Positions 12,384 through 23,057 of a stretch of DNA of 64,000 bases are shown here, in pieces. The stretch lies in NCBI GenBank assembly GCA_009869945.1, contig WIXG01000369.1, forward strand, positions 1 through 64,000, read 5' to 3'. The notes under the pieces are model-generated. The model ran no database searches. It saw only the letters and a list, made by a program, of their open reading frames with translations, and was not told the DNA's origin. The position numbers were made by a program, and so were the translations under genes. The first letter of the stretch is position 1. Every line of letters starts with the position of its first letter. The DNA is from Mesaphorura yosii. Taxonomy: Eukaryota; Arthropoda; Collembola; Poduromorpha; Tullbergiidae.

Positions 12384-13619
12384 ATGTTGGCGCAAATTTT
12401 TGCCCGAATTCGCCTTGTTTTGGAGCACCTCAATCCTGACATCCCTCAAAGTGACCAACGTGCCTTAAAATGGACATATTGGGCATTCGCTTGGCTTTCT
12501 CGCGTTTGCAGAGTAAATTTAGTGTATTGGAATGAAGAAACGTGCACGGTGGTTCCGGTACATCGCTCGGAATCCAGGTCCCGTTGGATAGCTTGGACAG
12601 TTGCAAACACTGTTACCATAATTGTTACCACAGCTGTTACTATAGTAACACTGGTCAACTTATCAACCGTAAACTGGGGCGCGAGTAGTGCAAATGACCT
12701 GCAGTTAACATTTGAGCTTGTACTCTTAAGTTTCTGCTCACTGTACTCCATCTTTTCTGTACATGGCGCGTGCCAGATTCAATCATTTTGTGATCTATTT
12801 AATTATGCTACGCGTGCATTTGAAAACACGCACAGCCACGACGCGGGCGCGCCGCGTCATCTAGTGGACTTCGACATCCTCTTCACAATTACAATAGTTG
12901 TGGGTCAACTCTTGATTTGTGCGGGCGTCACGGGCTTTATGGTTTTCTACACTGTAGACTGCCAGCTCAGCATCTTATCAATAGTGCTACCAATCTGTGA
13001 CACGTCCACACAACCGCTACGCCCTCTTTGGTATGCAGCCAACATATTTGTATACACCATACTTGCGCAACGTTTGCTACTCCAAGGATATATGGTTATA
13101 CCAATCCTTGCTATCGGACATCGCCTTGTTCGCGTCACCATGGAAAATGGCTTGAAGTCGAAATCACAGCCAAACCCACAGCTGATAAGTACACGCCACA
13201 AAGGTCTTTATCGGTATGCACGTCGTTGTGATGAAGAATTCAGCCTCCTCATTGCATTCCTGTTAGCCCAAATCGCTGGATTCATTATCCTGGAAAGCTT
13301 TTATCAAATACGTGCGGATATCCATCCCCTGGTACGTGTGTACCTTAGCCTTGGTTGGGCTACAATGATATTTGCCTTCGCAATTGTGGCGGTTGTGATC
13401 GGAGAGTTGAGTTCAAAATTCGGAAGCGTGTCCCGACGAAGAGGCGGAGAACATCCACACTTAGTGGTCACAAATCATGCAAGAGTTGTGTACAGGAGCC
13501 TGGTCCCCATTCGCCTGCATGTGGGTAACCTGACTCCTATCAGTAGACATACACCGCTATCGCTAATGTATCGTACGTTAGATTTACTTGTGTCGCTCCT
13601 TTGTGGTACAACTCTCTGA
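12384..13619 (+). CDS. Chemoreceptor B, single exon
   Basis: One open frame of 411 residues with about seven hydrophobic segments (WIAWTVANTVTIIVTTAVTIVTLV, LLSFCSLYSIFSV, LFTITIVVGQLLICAGVTGFMVFYT and others, each only partly quoted here). Its C-terminus (SLVPIRLHVGNLTPISRHT, then DLLVSLL) follows the same pattern as the ends of receptors A and C, which places it in the same family even though it has no introns. A poly(A) signal AATAAA (13619-13624) overlaps the TGA stop, so the 3' UTR must be very short or use a later signal. Intron loss or retroposition could explain the single exon. Function (contact chemosensation) is inferred from family only. Confidence 0.66.
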   Translation: MLAQIFARIRLVLEHLNPDIPQSDQRALKWTYWAFAWLSRVCRVNLVYWNEETCTVVPVHRSESRSRWIAWTVANTVTIIVTTAVTIVTLVNLSTVNWGASSANDLQLTFELVLLSFCSLYSIFSVHGACQIQSFCDLFNYATRAFENTHSHDAGAPRHLVDFDILFTITIVVGQLLICAGVTGFMVFYTVDCQLSILSIVLPICDTSTQPLRPLWYAANIFVYTILAQRLLLQGYMVIPILAIGHRLVRVTMENGLKSKSQPNPQLISTRHKGLYRYARRCDEEFSLLIAFLLAQIAGFIILESFYQIRADIHPLVRVYLSLGWATMIFAFAIVAVVIGELSSKFGSVSRRRGGEHPHLVVTNHARVVYRSLVPIRLHVGNLTPISRHTPLSLMYRTLDLLVSLLCGTTL

Positions 13620-15462
13620 ATAAATTATAGATTCAAGGATAAATTGCAAAAGCAGGTTTTACCGTATCAAGTGCTGCTATACGGTTCACATTTCATTGCT
13701 GTCACATTGCATTTATGATTCAGAGCACATTAACCCAGTCTGCACAAAATTCCCCGCTGGCCTCACAAAGCTGGCGAAATCCACCTTCACCATTTACATG
13801 GCATCGTCAGTTACAGCAAGCATCGCTTTTCCCAGTGTCTGGTACATTGCAAATGTCAGGATGCTTCGGTGGCTCATTCTCCGCAACCTAGTGGAAATAC
13901 TCAATCTCATCGTACGGGAAGCATTTGATGCATTTTCGGAGGAGGCTTCAGGTACTTTGCCGTAACTTCGGCTTCGCTTCTGACAACGTGGTGGAAGCAG
14001 AAATAGTTGTCACAAACGGAGTCGTGTAGCACGCGAACAATACCAGCGATCCTGAGCTGCTCTGGGAACTCCGAAGCGTCCATGGAGGCTACTTTGGGAT
14101 CGTGACGAAGTTCAAGTTCAAACTGCACTTCGCACCGAAGAAGGTTGTGTTTGTAGAGGCTAACTAGAGCCTGACTGACTTCCCACCACTGTTCAGTATT
14201 AGTGGAGCGAGGCCACAGCTCGTCATTGGACACGGTGGGTGCGCTTGGGCGAGTACGAGGAGGGCTGACACGTGATCCTTTTCTCTGAACGGGGGACTTC
14301 GTATCAAGTACTCCAACTGACAATCACGATAGATCTTGAGCTTGGATTCTTGGATACTGCCATTGTTTGAGAACGATGGGTGGACGTATACTGTCTGAAG
14401 GACGTGTTAAAGTAATACGATATGCGGGAGTGTTGCTATGCTCTAGGGAGATGGTGCGCTGACCACTTAATGACAATAAAACTTAACATAGCATAACCAT
14501 AACATGGCAACTTCCCATTCAATCCCCGCTTTCAACTTAATTGACCATGACAAGAAAATCCCATTTAGAAACCGTTCCATTATCGTCCATACTTGTAGCT
14601 CATCATTTCCGCAAATGTTTCGTGGGGTATTTTTCCAACTGCTAAACTATGTTCTGGTTCGGATTAGCATCAGTAATCAGCGTCCGGTCCGGGCAGAATG
14701 ATAGCCAAACTGATGAGCACGACAAGAAGATTCATTTTCTCTCTCTTTGTTGGAATTCTTGGTGTTGGTTCTGCAATAATGCAAAGGATGCTTATGGCTT
14801 AGTAACATATGTGACTGATTCCGATTCCCGCTTTTATGTTATACTTTAAATAATTTGCAAGCACAACAATTAATACCGTTGAGCCTTCGCTGAGATCATT
14901 TCACGTATTTTGTAAAGTACATGAGGATAAACACAACTTTCAACCCTTTATCTGTTCAACTGTGCACAGTGATTGTGATTCTCCTGATGTCATTTTTAGG
15001 GCTCATTTAATGCTTAATACTCCTCTGGGCATTACAGCGAGAATGCTAGTGTAGAGTCGAGCACCAGCACCAACAAAGCTCAAGGTCAGTTAGTGACTTC
15101 CGCCTTGCCTTGCACTTGAACATTAACGGACGAGCCTCCCATACGTGCTATGATCTAATCATGGGAGTCTTTACGCCTCATGTCAGAGGTTCCACGACAG
15201 TCGTTACTATGATAAGTGTTATCCCCTATCGAAAATTTATTGACATAAGTCACGCTGGATTCGTCCACATGTACTTGTGAATGTAATCCAGTTGTATTTC
15301 TACATGTACTTCAAGTTGGATGTAAAAAAGGAAGTCGATCGAGATCTCAAAGCTATTGAATTTATTTTCTTTTGGTTTCAATTTGGCAGATACGCGCTTA
15401 CTAGAATTGAATCGTCGTGTTGTCTAAGTATCCCATTAATCAGGTGAGATTTGGTAGAGAAA
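13620..15462. other. Intergenic with unassigned open frames
   Basis: A plus-strand frame at about 13720-13965 has a weakly hydrophobic receptor-like look (FTIYMASSVTASIAFPSVWY) and may be another receptor scrap. A minus-strand frame at 14323-13907 (about 138 codons, with RCEVQFELELRHDPKVASMD) looks protein-like but has no ATG, domain or splice support that I can defend. Nothing else is evident up to the WAP gene. Confidence 0.35.
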
Positions 15463-15821
15463 TCAATAAGACCGGATTGGAATTCCAAAAGAATCCAAGT
15501 ACACTGGATTCGCGCATTCGTAGGAGCATGCAATGTGACAGCATTTCTGACTTCCTGAGCATTTGCCATCGTCACCAAAACCTGTACAATCTTTTGGGAC
15601 AATTTTCATGCAGAAGAATGAATTTGGTGGGCAAGCAAGTGTGGACATTGCTGGTGGACCTGAATGGAAGCGAACATCAAACTCGTTAATTCTACGGTAA
15701 AGATTACAAATGCACGCACGCCATCGCAATCGTCTGGCTTACGTCTTTCCGGCCGAGCTGGCGATGACGAGCTGGTTGATAAAACCACGGCTAAAGTGAA
15801 CAGCACGATGAGAATCTTCAT
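15463..15821 (-). CDS. Secreted single-domain WAP (four-disulfide core) protein
   Basis: Exons 15821-15743 and 15659-15463, joined over an 83-bp intron (GTAAGC ... CATTCAG), give 91 residues. The N-terminus MKILIVLFTLAVVLSTSSSS is a clear signal peptide; after PARPERR comes one WAP domain of eight Cys in the classic order (LACPPNSFFC, KDC, GKC, KCC, IAC, YEC). Such proteins are usually extracellular serine-protease inhibitors or antimicrobial factors. The second exon encodes the whole domain, a common exon-shuffling layout. The short frame would be missed without splicing. It lies alone between receptor and F-box genes. Confidence 0.85.
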
Positions 15822-16799
15822 TATGTACACGTCTTCGATGGATTTGCTTTCTCGTACTGTGGAATTGATGTGCTGTGCTCCTACTTTTAACTGATGAATT
15901 GGGACTGCGTCCGTTCCTGCCATTATATATTTTAAAGAATGTAGCAAGTATGCAAATTGATGCTGTACAGTTCACGTCATGAGTTATTGTTCAACTTTGA
16001 CTTTGTCTTTTCCTTGACGTCATTTTCTGGCAACTGGTGCTTATTCCTTGCAGGCAAAAGCGTGTACCTGATTGATTGAGTGCATACAATTGAATAATAG
16101 TACAATACAGGATAATAGTACCTGCATGAACTAAGCTTTTGTTATTGCTGCCTAGAGTCGATTTAATACTCTCTTCTCCAAGGTCAAGGTCATTTTGTGG
16201 TTTGCCATTATACGTACTACTGGATGTTATTGTCAAGTAAATGCAATTTATATCACATAAACGAACGAGCCACCTGTACTAAGGATCAAATCTTCATCGC
16301 TTAAACGAAGTTCTAGCATGAGACAAGTGTTTTTCGAAAACTGATAAGACATTACAACAAAATTTCATCGAATTCATCCTCATGTGCTTGAAATGTTAAC
16401 TGAGCCTGCTTGTGTAAGACTGCAGACTGGTTTCTGCTGCAAAAATGCATCCTGTATCATCTTTGTCTTGATTTTAATATGGAGCTATGCGACAGTGTCT
16501 GCCAGAGAGTTTAAATCTGCTACAATTCAAGCCGAAGCAGATGATGAGCTATGAGGCACTCCGCACTTGAATGGGCTTCGATCTGGCCGATACAATGAAA
16601 ATGATCGTGAGAGACCTTTGAAGAAATCGCATTGAGTAACCGGATGAAGCGATCCTTGAAAGTTGCATGCATTTGAATCTATTACAGCATAAAATTGCAA
16701 ATCAATATGATAACCACAGCAGAATTGAAGTCGATGCAGTAGTGCTAGGGCTCGTATGGTGGTACTCAACGAATTGGTAATTAGTCCTCTAGCTCACGT
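15822..16799. other. Intergenic, nothing seen
   Basis: AT-rich sequence. Frames here are short, start at non-ATG codons and show no domain. The first part should contain the WAP gene promoter. Confidence 0.45.
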
Positions 16800-17480
16800 T
16801 ATGCTCATGCCATTACCACTAATTAGTAGCGAATTTTGCCAGGTATTTCAACAAATTGGCAATTATCGCCGACTTGCTTCACCTCCACCAAACATGCCAA
16901 ATTTGGAACCGTGCATTCCCACGTCTACGAAACAAGCATGCTCCAGTTGATCTCGAGACGTACCCGTGGAAAAATCACAAAGACGCAGACGTCAACGACT
17001 TTTGCAGACTGGTCAAGTTCAGTGAATTGAATCCGTTCATGAAGTTCAAGCTCCATTTGCAGAGCCTGAGATGCGGACGAATTCTTCACCGTCTGCGGGG
17101 AGGGGGCCAAGGTATTGGATGTCACAGCATTCAGAAAAAGTGCCTCAGCCACCATCAAAATGAAGGAGATCACTTTTGGGCGGACTGGCACCCTACCTCA
17201 CGGAGCTCTGATTTAGAACCGGCGATAGCTTGGAACCGAACCGACCGATTCCTGCGATTACGCACGAAATTCCTGCCTTGAGAAAGGCCGTCTTTAGAAT
17301 CACGCACGTGCCCAACAATCCGATGTTGAGAACTTGTTCACTGACACCATCCGATACGCAACTAGACTGCAGTCACTCAAAACTGAAGGGCAGAATAACA
17401 GTTCGATCGTGCTTGTCGCCTTGGCCTCCGCCCGAAAGGACTGGGAAGCTGATCTGGTCAAATGCGTGCTAGGTTCGGTG
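16800..17480 (+). pseudogene. Decayed F-box/LRR gene
   Basis: Pieces of an F-box protein appear in successive frames: an F-box start (SSEFCQVFQQI), then in another frame LLHLHQTCQIWNRAFPR, then after NPFMKFKLHLQSLRC a third-frame piece (EFFTVCGEGAKVLDVTAF). These match in order the intact gene at 18368, where the equivalent parts are CQLRLTCTAWHN and KFFCKVGKSVKSLE. At least three frame changes and no shared start or long frame make it a pseudogene. It is a tandem relative of the intact gene 0.9 kb downstream. Confidence 0.65.
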
Positions 17481-18367
17481 TCAGGATTTGCTTGTGAAAC
17501 TTGAGAGCGCTCTTACCATTGAATTACTTTGAACTTTATATCAGAAATCCATTGCAGAGATGTGGTTGAATAAATTGCAAATATAAATACGACGAACTTG
17601 TCTGAACTATCTAATGCTTACTAGAAGACTAAAAGAAACGATTGGATATCTACTGAAAGCTTCTGAACGACTTTTTTGTCAGTGGGTTATACTTGTACGA
17701 AACATTTTTACTGTTGTTGGCGTTTGGTAACGCGCGTAAAACCTAACCTAACCTAAAAAATTAAGAATGCTGTTTTGCGGGCACTCCTTGCACGTGTGCG
17801 GGATTTAATCACCTTTAGCGTGTCCGGCTTGAATTCATTTCTTTTGTACTTCCCATTGCGTGTAGAGCCCGGCCGGTTTAAATTTTTTACGATTAGTCAC
17901 CGTAAATTCGATGCGGAGAGGTCACGCAAAAAGTAGGATTTATATTTTCACATTACGAGTATTCATCATGAGTTGAGGTCCTTTTCTTAAGTGTCGAGCA
18001 GATCCCACTCAGTAATGATCTCATGCACATCTCGTGCGACCTTGGACTTCAGCTTTGCGTTGTTGCCGTGACGTACGAAACACAGCAAACAAATCACATA
18101 TTTTTTATCACCGAGAGTTATTAATAGCATCAAACCTTGCATAGCATAACAATGAAACTGCTTGAGACCAATGAAGACGACAGAAATTAATCAGATTTCA
18201 TTTTGCTCTGTAGTAAATTGCACGTCCAGAAATGGGGAACTGTACAAGTTTGAGTAAGTCTGACCATCGTGAGGATCTAGATTAAGCTCTTTCCGAATGC
18301 TACGCGGGCCATGCGCGAATATTACAAACTCCATGGGTAAGTCGCACTTAACGCAATTGCTCGAACA
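17481..18367. other. Intergenic with a short telomere-like motif
   Basis: Three CCTAA units (arthropod telomere repeat TTAGG read backwards) occur at 17742-17756. Otherwise no gene is visible. The right end is the F-box gene promoter region. Confidence 0.45.
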
Positions 18368-19390
18368 ATGACTGAGATATCTTTTATGCAGCTAATGGAA
18401 AAAGTGGCTTCGTTCTTGCCCACAAGCGAAATTTGCCAACTCCGTCTAACATGCACCGCCTGGCACAACATTCTCACACAAGAATTTATAAGAAGGTCCA
18501 AACCATTCGACCTGTCCAGCCTTCAGCACACGCCTCGTGTCGATTTGCCTCGTTTCACCAAAATCATGGCCAAAAGCAACTTCACACCATTCACGAGATA
18601 TAATCTGTGCTTTACTTCTTCTCGTGACCAGGATCTGAACTTGTACCACAAATTCTTCTGTAAAGTTGGCAAATCCGTAAAGAGTCTTGAGATTAAGCAA
18701 TCCTACAACGAGCTTAAAGCCGTCCCCAGGCACATGCTGCGATGGTTGGCCCTTGATTGGACTTCCAACTTGGTCAAGTTGGAATTGGAATATTTGATTT
18801 ACCTCGAAGATGCCATCGGGGAGGAGGTTGGACAGAAGCCGCAGATGCCGAATCTCAGGAGTCTCAGCATCCGGCATTCATCTCATCCTGCTCTGATGGC
18901 GGATCTGATTCCCGGAGCCGTGGAGCTGAACGAACTAAAACTGGCATATCCGCAATGGGACAACAGGGATATTCAGAATGGACTGGGTTTATCGGCACTT
19001 TGGAATCTACCCGCATGTTCTTCCATTCGAGTACTTGACTTGGTACTTGACATGCCAGGCGATCTTGACACACTCATCAAGCTTGGGCGATCAAGCACGG
19101 ATAATCAACACCGACTTGAACTACGCGAGTTGGATATATATTCAAGCTCATACGATGATCCTCAATTCATTGCGCAGATGTGTGCGTTTTTGGAAGCACA
19201 AGCTCCATCGCTGGCACACTTGCAAGTTTGGGTTTGGGACGAGAAAGCGGCGGAAGCTTTCAGGAGGCTCCCTTGCCTGAAACGGATTCCAATTGCGTTT
19301 ATCGATAATCGCATGGACAGATTTACATGGAACGAGGGTGATTTCACCATAATATACCCCGAGGAGCAGGCAGAACGGGAACATGTTTAA
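18368..19390 (+). CDS. F-box / leucine-rich-repeat protein
   Basis: A 340-residue single-exon frame. Residues about 5-45 are an F-box (LMEKVASFLPTSEICQLRLT, then CTAWHNIL), the Skp1-binding motif of SCF ubiquitin ligases. The rest has irregular leucine-rich segments (LVKLELEYLIYLEDA, MPNLRSLSIRH, SIRVLDLVLDM, LRELDIYS), the usual substrate-binding part. Inferred role: substrate adaptor of an SCF E3 ligase; substrate unknown. Poly(A) signal AATAAA at 19440-19445. A decayed relative lies just upstream, as expected for an expanding family in this lineage. Confidence 0.82.
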   Translation: MTEISFMQLMEKVASFLPTSEICQLRLTCTAWHNILTQEFIRRSKPFDLSSLQHTPRVDLPRFTKIMAKSNFTPFTRYNLCFTSSRDQDLNLYHKFFCKVGKSVKSLEIKQSYNELKAVPRHMLRWLALDWTSNLVKLELEYLIYLEDAIGEEVGQKPQMPNLRSLSIRHSSHPALMADLIPGAVELNELKLAYPQWDNRDIQNGLGLSALWNLPACSSIRVLDLVLDMPGDLDTLIKLGRSSTDNQHRLELRELDIYSSSYDDPQFIAQMCAFLEAQAPSLAHLQVWVWDEKAAEAFRRLPCLKRIPIAFIDNRMDRFTWNEGDFTIIYPEEQAEREHV

Positions 19391-21081
19391 CGGAATCCGC
19401 ACATGCCGGAATGCCATGACTAGCTCATTTATTGAAGGCAATAAAACTAACTTGATGTGGAATGCGTGGTTGCCCTGAGATCTTGTAATTGTTAAGAGAA
19501 ACGCAACAACCACCAACAAAGAGGTGGAGCCAAGTCATTCGCCATGAGACTGCAGCAGTGTTTTCAGATGAAGAGTTTTGGATCTACTCAAAATAGACTC
19601 TAAATTAATTTACTCCAATTGGAATTGAATGTTTAATTAAAATTGCGCATAAATAATAAATCATAAGTGAGATGGATTGTTTTTAGAGAAATTGATTCAG
19701 AAAGTAAAGATGCAGCGCCGGTCGTGGTGTTCGTAAACCTCCTTGGCGCTGTTCATGTTTTCATACACCTGAGCATAAACTTGATTGAGGATAGTCATGT
19801 TACTCCACCCGCCTGCCGCGTGTACGCTCACCCTTTGCTCAACTCTGGACGCGCCAACCCCACCTCAGACTCGGACGAGTAGATCGGCAGGAGAAACTGT
19901 TCAGACTCCATCATGAATGCCGTGTGCCCTGGTGTGGAGGGGAGGGTCAACACCTCCAACCAAATCACACTGCCAAAGTCGGGGTGGGAAGACCTTGACG
20001 ATGCGCTGGACAACTACGGAATCCCCGTCACCGCTCCAACTTCGCTCGCATTGTCCACTCTGCCCACTCGTAACTCAACCCCACGTTAATCGGAAATTCA
20101 CCCCTGGTGGCGTAGGTGCTCAGCAAATTCGAATAAAAGCTGCGGAATCAGAGAAGAATGCAAATGTAAACGGAGAAGGTATTTCGGCCAGATCCTATTG
20201 ATTTTACGTGTAGATTGTGTGTGCAGTGAGCTGGCCATTTTGGCGCCGAGTCAGGATGCAAAATCCCGCGTTTGTTGTGCGCAATGTGGTTGGCAGGACG
20301 AAGAGGAGCAGGTTTTTTGCCCGTCCCCAAATGTCCCTGATCAGAGTGGCGTCTAGTCCAATGGACGAAGCGGTGAGATGACCTTGCCCAATTCAGCACC
20401 TGCGGTAGGGACGCCCGCATTGACTTGGCCGACAATGGCACTCGCGGCCCTGGGGATAATGTAGCTAAAGGGATAGTTGAAGGGAGTGGACAGTGGACAC
20501 GCGGCGGGAGGTAAGGGGGCGTGTCGGGGCGCCACCCAGATCTTCAACCACGGCCTCTCAGTGAGTGCCAACAGAATAATATCGAATGCTGCCATGTTGT
20601 CCGCTAGGCTGCTGATCGTCGTCAGGTCGGGAATGTGAGCTGCTTCCTCGGGGCTCGCAAACAATTTAGCCACAGACACGTCAGTGAAACTTTGGCAGCG
20701 TAAGTGCGATAGGTGCCCCGCTTGAAGCGTGACCTCCACTACGAACGTCCACCTGAGATGTGCATCCTTTGCATGTCCTCGTGTAATTGAAAATCAAAAC
20801 CAAATATGTCGAATTAAATTTTAACGCGATTAAACCAGCAAAAGCCTGTTCCAACTCAAACGCCAGTTTTTGAGGGTCACCCATAATGTATGTTTTCATT
20901 AACTTAAAGCGAATGTACCCATTCGATCTCGCGATATTCTTCGGATTTTTGCTGGAAAGCATGCATCTTTTTAAGAAAGGCGCAACCACTGACTTGTTCG
21001 ACACCGCGACGTCACCATTGGCAAGTGATTCCAAACGCTCTTCGTAATTGTGCTACCATTTAACTAGATCAGTAGAATATA
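19391..21081. other. Intergenic with possible decayed coding scraps
   Basis: Around 20180-20340 (plus) pieces with paired Cys (FTCRLC in one frame, SRVCCAQCGWQDEEEQVFC in another) hint at a broken zinc-binding gene, but I cannot name it. Minus-strand frames at 20739-20353 and 21034-20681 begin at non-ATG codons or lack any domain. The last 280 bp hold the upstream box of receptor C. Confidence 0.35.
20805..20848 (+). repeat. Upstream box, copy 2 (pairs with 11617-11659)
   Basis: Second copy of the TATGTCGAATTAAATTTT ... CCAGCAAAA stretch, 277 bp before the ATG of receptor C. It differs by a few small gaps and substitutions from the copy before the truncated receptor fragment. Confidence 0.6.
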
Positions 21082-22364
21082 ATGTGCTCGATTCAGACGC
21101 TAAACTTGTACAAGTCCCTGAGGGACCTCAGCCACAAGTTGTATTTCCTGCCTTTCAAAATGGAGATGCCACAGCCTGGATTTGCACAAGTGGACCAATG
21201 TCACCAGAAGAGGGTAACAATTTGTAGAATTGTTGTTCTCTTCCCCATCCTTTTTAAAGTCATCCTCGTGTTCACCATTGGATTCATTTACGACCTCACA
21301 CACGACATCGGAATGGATTTTAGATCACAGTTCTACTTTCTGTGCACCGTTGAATCCATGGCCTTGTCGTTTCAAGTGTGCATGTTCCTCTATCCGAGCC
21401 GGCTGTTCAAAGTAGAGAAAGAGTTTCTTCGTTTCTTGAGCGAAATGAGTAAGTGGGAAGTTAGGTTAGCCGCATTATGGCCAGCAATCTTTATCAAAAT
21501 AATTCTATAATTAACTGTAGATAGGATCAACCCCACTGAGAAAGACGGTATCGAGTGGATCATGCACGCTTTCATTCACACCATTTTTGGCGTGTCGCTT
21601 TCAGCCCTCCCGATAGTTCTCTTCACACTTTACCACGACATACATTTCGCCGCCCTCTTGAGGTCAGAATGGCTACCGCTTAATGTGTTGACCGGAATAT
21701 TTTCCATGGTGGTAATATTCTTTGATTGGCTGACTGTCTTCGAATTCTTCACGTTGGACCTTCTCTACTTGAACTCAACCTGTCGTTGTCTCTCTAAGAT
21801 GATGTACGTATACGCAATTAAATTAATTTTGTCATCGTTTAACCTTATTGCTAGTAATTTAACAATTTCACCAATTTCAGGTGGACTCCAGGCCCCACAC
21901 ATGAGCAGCGAGGTCGACGCAAGGGCTTACTCAAGATGTATCGAGCCCATCAAGTTATGAATAATCTCATAATGGGCGAGGGCAAGCATCTGATTGGAAC
22001 TGCTAAAATTCTGAGCGCGTTTCTTCAAATTTTTGCACTCCTTCTCGTAATCCGATTTCATAAGCGCGCTGGAGTGCTTTTGACCACGGCGGCTGTCGGG
22101 ACTCTTCTGCTTGCGGTCGTCCTGACCATGCTTCTCTTCTATTTGGAAAGCCTGCTGTACGTACTCTCGAACGACTTCCTCAGCTCTTTTCACAGGAATG
22201 GTGCAAAGCTGGAGACTTTCGAACGGAAGAGCTTGAAGGCTCTGCGTCCGATGCAGGTGCCGGCTGGAACGTTTGGCCGGATAACTAGCCACACAGCCCT
22301 GCGATTGTTAAACGATGTCATTATCAAAAACTTGGTGGATCTACTTTTAATGTCTGTTGCTTAA
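21082..22364 (+). CDS. Chemoreceptor C (paralog of A)
   Basis: Exons 21082-21448, 21521-21803 and 21881-22364 (introns 72 and 77 bp) give 377 residues, the same length, exon sizes and phases as receptor A. The two are clearly paralogs throughout (MYRAHQVMNN identical; LESLVDVLSEEF against LESLLYVLSNDF). The membrane pattern is conserved while introns have diverged fully, so the duplication is not recent. Open, unbroken and with conserved splice sites, so likely functional. Chemosensory function is inferred from family topology. Confidence 0.72.
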
Positions 22365-23057
22365 TTTCATATGCATGCTTTACAGTTTTGTTTGGCGGCT
22401 CAAGTCATTCCTCAACGCAAAAGTTGGCCGAGAGCTTTGACTTCGACTAAACGTTACGTTACAGCCCAATTAAAATCGACGAAATGTCATGATAGAAGAA
22501 TCCTCACAAATTCACTTCGGTCACTGCATTTCCGGTTTTTCTGGTTCTAGACTTAACCTATCTCGACCTTGAATGTGTCGGGCACCGTCGTTAATACTCT
22601 AGTTGCATTCTTAGGTTGAAAATGGCAATTCCTTCCTTGTACCAGAAAAGGGCGTGTTTGGGCTTCACGAATATTTCATGCGACATGCGACGAGAACGTC
22701 TCGGTTGCGTCTTGCGTGCGTTTGAATTGACGTGTGACGCTGAGAAGCAAAATTCTAGAGGGTAACTTGAAGAAAAAGCTCACGTGCATAATTTAGCTCG
22801 CTGGTTTTGTTGACGTCTTTCCTCTCCTGGCCTCAGTAATGTAACGACTCGAAAATATGCAATTATTCTAACGACACGTGTTAAAAATCGCAAATGAAAG
22901 AAATTTGGTGTCTTTTTATGCGCGGGGCGTTCATGTCACATTTTATTTCCCCCGTTACGTTTCATTTGATTTGATAATATAAGATCTATCACAGCAACAC
23001 AAGTGAATTTGGTATTTAGTGTTTTCATGGCTTGTATCGTGGGTCGAGTGACTTCTC
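22365..23057. other. Intergenic, nothing seen
   Basis: 3' flanks of receptor C (plus) and the SLC6 gene (minus) meet here. No coding or RNA feature that I can support. Confidence 0.45.

Noticed and set aside
13907-14323. Minus-strand 138-codon frame with plausible amino-acid composition
   Set aside because: No convincing start, domain or exon partner; may be chance or a gene scrap.
20180-20340. Cys-paired segments suggesting a zinc-ribbon protein
   Set aside because: Pieces are in different frames with stops and no recognisable family; too little for a pseudogene call.
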